Assembly (NCBI GenBank): GCA_905221605.1 | Contig: CAJNDS010002146.1 | Coordinates: forward strand, 184,001-248,000 | Direction of reading: 5' to 3' | Length of the DNA: 64,000 nt | Source: Symbiodinium natans | Lineage: Eukaryota; Sar; Dinophyceae; Suessiales; Symbiodiniaceae | Shown: positions 43,621-64,000 of the stretch, in pieces | How positions within the stretch are numbered: position 1 is the stretch's first letter | Layout of the letters: each line of letters begins with the position of its first letter | Notes under the pieces: generated by a model | Seen by the model: only the letters and a program-made list of their open reading frames with translations | Told to the model about the DNA's origin: nothing | Database searches by the model: none | Translations under genes and position numbers: made by a program

Positions 43621-44414
43621 GACTAGCATGAGTGGCCGGCCAAGGTCAATAGCCGCTCTTTGCCACTTTCGCAGGGGGCTCCGCCTGATTCGTGCGCAAA
43701 TTCTTGAACACAGGACTGTAGCACACTGAAGTTTTCAACCCTTCAACTTCAACCTGCATGTAAAGCCCCGAGGCCCTGGCAGCCAAAGCCTTGGTCGCCT
43801 TGCCCTCGCCTTGGCACGGGAGGTCTTCGTCGGGCTTCGGGGCTGCTTAAGGCCCTTTTGGGTGCGCGTTCCTGAGCCCTTTGGTGGCCTTTGCAGTGTG
43901 GAGTGGGTGCTTCGGGGTGCAGGGCTCCGGCTACCGTCAACCGCCGAACAACATGTCGGACTGGCAAGAGGTAGAGAATGCGGAACGGTATGTTAAACGC
44001 AAGGGTATAAGCCGGGTGTTGTTGCTGGGAGTCGCCTCACCAACAGCCCACATATGGACATACGAAAACGACCCAGATCTGTCACAATAGCCCACATGAG
44101 AAATTCATGTAAGGCTTTTGCTTGTGGTGCGGACAGCTCTCCCTTCGTTAGAGTCAACCCTACTAAGCGTAGCTTGTTTCTTCAGGCATCCCCCCATCCA
44201 GCAGCCCTGCTGAAAGCTGCCGACCGGAGACGCTGAGTGTGTTTATTTGGGCTTAAACCGCCTCAACATCAGAAAACTTTTCCTTAGGAACATCCACTTA
44301 AAGATGCCCAATGAGATACAAACTATCCCAAGGGTAACCAAGGTATCATGAGATACAAACTACCTCAAGGTACCCCCCGAACAAACCCCAAACGCTCTTC
44401 TTGCCAACCACGGT
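43621..44414. other. No firm gene; short duplication
   Basis: Plus frame 43881-44087 (NNMSDWQEVENAERYVKRKG) is mildly protein-like. An approximate 44-bp tandem duplication containing ATGAGATACAAACTA occurs at about 44309 and 44349. Confidence 0.4.
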
Positions 44415-61307
<16,893 letters not shown>

Positions 61308-61948
61308 CTCAGTGTAGCAGCTTCACATTCCCAGGGCCTTGACTCTAGACCCAGTTCCCACTTCAGATATGTGGCACACAGAATGCTTTTGTTTCTACAC
61401 TCGCCGCATAGAGCTTTGCACAAACGGACTGTGTTGTCTGCCAGCACTCATTGCAGCAAAGTATGTTGGAATGAGCAAGGTGGGTTGCTGTCATGACTTG
61501 CACTACGCACTTGCTGTCTCTCGAATCATTTGCCCCACTTCCCACATTCCAACTGTCTTCTCTCCAGGAGTGGCTGCGCGACTGTACATCTCAAGAATGT
61601 CCATAGTGAATTGACTCACTGGACACCAGGAGCTCCAAGACAAAATGGCAAAACATGGCTGCTTCCATGCCTATCGGCATGCCGCAGCTGCATGAGGAAT
61701 TTCAACTCGCGTTGAAGCCTCGCGATCCCACTTGCCTCACATCTTCGCCTGGCCAGCGCCCGACTTCTTGAAGCCCTCCAGCTCCTCCTTCAGCCTCGGC
61801 CGCGCCATCTCTTTTCCATACTGAGGTCCCCCTCTTTATAGGACCCAACAAGACATCTCTTTGAGGATTGCCGGATGGATTGCTGATGTGGGGTTGGGTT
61901 ACAACTATGCACTAATTATAACACTCTCTCCTGCAAGAGAGTGGAGAA
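61308..61948. other. Interval between the two enzyme genes
   Basis: Only 640 bp separate the acyl-CoA dehydrogenase stop from the first located chorismate synthase exon. It was searched for the missing chorismate synthase N-terminus and nothing fits. A short minus frame at 61800-61733 (MARPRLKEELEGFKKSGAGQ-AKM, stop) is protein-like and could be an alternative terminal exon of the upstream gene. Confidence 0.4.
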
Positions 61949-64000
61949 TCAAAAGCAGCCGAGCAGCTTCTTGATGATCCCGTCCCTCGGGTCGGGAGTG
62001 GGCTTCTTCACGAAGCGAAGGCTACCAGCAGCCAGGTTGAGCATGATCTCCTCTTTGTGGGGCCGCTGAACCCTAGATCCTGAACCCTTCGGGGCTAAAG
62101 CTCAAAGGGCTGGCTTTGACTATTCAGGGCACATGCTGGAGTCTTAGGTCGTTCTTTGATCACCTTGTGCAGACAGGGCTTGGAATTGTCTTTTGAGATC
62201 GTGGCCCAAAAAAGCTTACATGTACCGAACCCCCAGGCGTTGCATGAGTGAAGTTCTGGGGCGTTTTGGGGTTCACTTGCTCCCAACCTGTGACACTCCT
62301 AAAGACAGGCTTTCAGAATCTCCTCGCTGCCACCCGGGATAGCCCAGGCCTTAACCTCGCGGTACACTCGCTCCACCTGAACTGTGGCATCGGGGATGTC
62401 AGCTGCACAGCATCCTGCCTGACTCTGAAACCCTAAGTGCCCACGGGCACCTTCTCACCCTGGCCAGTACGGGTGTAGCCGGCACCACCGAAGACCTGCA
62501 GAGCTTCTCGGGCGCAGTACTCCACAGTCCTGGCGGCAAAGGCTGGCATTCTGGGTGTACGTGGGGAAGCGCCTACAAGCCCAACCCCCCTCCCAAAACA
62601 CACTTGGGCAAGTGATTCTGACATCCCGGAGCAGGTCACGAACCCAGTAAGTAGGTCACATGCAGGAATAGGCGAGCGGCTTCGTGGCAGAAACCTTGAG
62701 GAGGGCGATGTAGCCACCGAGCTTCTTGTTCTGCTCCTCCTTGGTCCTTGGATTGCTGGTCAAATTCCCAGGCCGTCTGAACTCTGAAGATTCCACGCTG
62801 ACGGCAAACACATAACTAGCTGTAAGCAACTTTTCTTGTCTTTTCTTGTGCCCGCGTTCTTTAGATCAGGCCGGGGGTCATGGTGGTGAGCTGGAAAGTC
62901 CTTGGTCGTTGGACAGTAGGCAATCAAAATACAGTGGCCAAGCCTCGTGCCCATGTGCAGGAAGTGCATAAGACGAGGGTGAGACCGCTGGGAACTGCCA
63001 CGCTTCTTCGTACCCCAATTCGAACTCTGAGACAGGACAAGGTGCAGGTAGTCGATCCAAGCCTGCAGAGCCTCGCACTGGCGACCCATCTCGCCGATCT
63101 TGTGCTGGATGACCTGTCGCAGCATCCAGGTCTTGACCTCAAGAACCCCTTAATTGCTGAGCCTATCCTGTTTCTGGGGAGCAGGGGTCGGCAAGGGGAT
63201 GAACAGTCAGGATATGCAGACTGCATGAGGCCCCAAAAAGCAAACGAAACACTTTACCTGAAAACCCCGCCCCCCGCCCACATTGGTTGTGACGGTCTTT
63301 GGCAAGACCCCACTTCCACTTCCGGCCTGGTGCTCAATCAGGAACTTGCCGAAGGTGCGGCGCTTGCGGGCAAACTTGAGGGACTCCTCCCCAGAACTCT
63401 GCCGTTTTCCGCGCGCCTTCTGCGATTACCGCTGCTTGCATGTCGGCGAGTTTGCTTGGCCTTGAGGCTCAGGCTACGGGACAGTTGGGCCTCGAAGGGT
63501 GTTGAGTGTGTTGAGCCTCAGGAAACCCCAAAACTGGCACGCAGTCGTGGGCTGCAGTCGCTCCCCACGGCTCCTCCACGCAGACACGCGCGCCCCTGTT
63601 GGCCTGCACGAGGAACATCCACCGCTCATGGTTGAAGTTGTACATCGCCTGCATGAAGCCATTGTTCAGCTTGCCGATGATGTTGGTCTTTGGCACCTTC
63701 ACGTTCTCAAAGGTGATGAAGGTGGTGCCACTGGACCACATACCTGTGCATTCCATCTTCCGCGTCTCGATGCCGGGCATGGACCTCTCCATGAGGAGCA
63801 TGCTCAAGCCCTTCTGGCGGGATCCAGGAGGGCCCGTCTGCACAATGACTGTGAAGTAGTCTGCGTAGATGCCGTTGGTGATCCACTTCCTGGGCTCACA
63901 ATACTTGCACCATGTAGCATTACAAAATAGTAAAGCGGATGACCCTCCTGGAACTACAAGGGGAATGCACCAAGCACAGTCAGGCCACTTCTCTCCGTTG
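61949..64000 (-). CDS. Acyl-CoA dehydrogenase, C-terminal part
   Basis: Flavoenzyme oxidising acyl-CoA to enoyl-CoA, usually mitochondrial or peroxisomal. Exons (minus): 64000-63992 (partial), 63889-63574 (KWITNGIYADYFTVIVQTG, GIETRKMECTGMWSSGTTFI, FNHERWMFLVQANRGARV), 63386-63327 (ESLKFARKRRTFGKFLIEHQ), 63113-63046 (VIQHKIGEMGRQCEALQAWI), 62746-62681 (TKEEQNKKLGGYIALLKVSA), 62529-62451 (YCAREALQVFGGAGYTRTGQ), 62376-62323 (VERVYREVKAWAIPGGSE), 62050-61949 (EIMLNLAAGSLRFVKKPTPD, then stop TGA). All seven introns close in phase. Donors are GA, GA, GC, GC, GC, GT, GA; every acceptor is AG|G. The FAD-contact segment FGGAGYTRTGQG and the terminal PGGSEEIML are family hallmarks. The N-terminal half lies beyond the window. 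Confidence 0.94.

Overview
This is a eukaryotic nuclear window, and the sequence itself points to a dinoflagellate. Near-perfect copies of the dinoflagellate trans-spliced leader (core GTAGCCATTTTGGCTCAAG) lie on the minus strand at 52364-52382, 7209-7229 and 9285-9305. Two clear metabolic genes are broken into exons of 23-320 nt by introns that mostly begin GC or GA and end AG, usually followed by G. TTTAGGG-like heptamers are scattered through almost all the intergenic DNA. No bacterial-style operons, rRNA, convincing tRNA or CRISPR arrays were seen.

Layout. 1-1000: start of a DUF819-type membrane protein gene (minus, runs off the left edge). 1-6.3 kb: telomere-like degenerate DNA with a long TTA microsatellite. 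6.3-9.85 kb: tandem array of spliced-leader-tagged retrocopies of an unknown gene, one module inverted. 9.9-24.3 kb: gene-poor, with several short candidate exons (12.5-13.2, 15.8, 19-20.2, 21.9-22.6 kb) of unknown products. 24.3-25.7 kb: uninterrupted ORF for a membrane-anchored, glycosyltransferase-like protein. 26.8-34.2 kb: a young, composite LTR element with 739-bp LTRs, a 5-bp target duplication, no visible reverse transcriptase, a 1298-codon orphan ORF, and an internal tandem pair of 335-bp LTR-like units with their own PBS-like and PPT-like flanks. 34.2-44.4 kb: gene-poor, with candidate exons including one with a P-loop. 44.4-61.3 kb: chorismate synthase (minus, many small exons), whose last intron holds a complete 7.8-kb LINE (44.6-52.4 kb) in the same orientation. 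61.9-64.0 kb: 3' two-thirds of an acyl-CoA dehydrogenase gene (minus, runs off the right edge).

How it fits together. Host genes here make fatty-acid/amino-acid oxidation (acyl-CoA dehydrogenase) and shikimate-pathway (chorismate synthase) enzymes, head-to-tail on one strand. Much of the remaining identifiable DNA is retrotransposition product. The LINE carries a spliced leader exactly at its 5' end next to a target-site duplication, so its mRNA was apparently trans-spliced before being copied back. The 6-9 kb array shows the same process acting on an ordinary host mRNA. All exon models were built by eye from reading frame, splice phase and family motifs; no database search was run.
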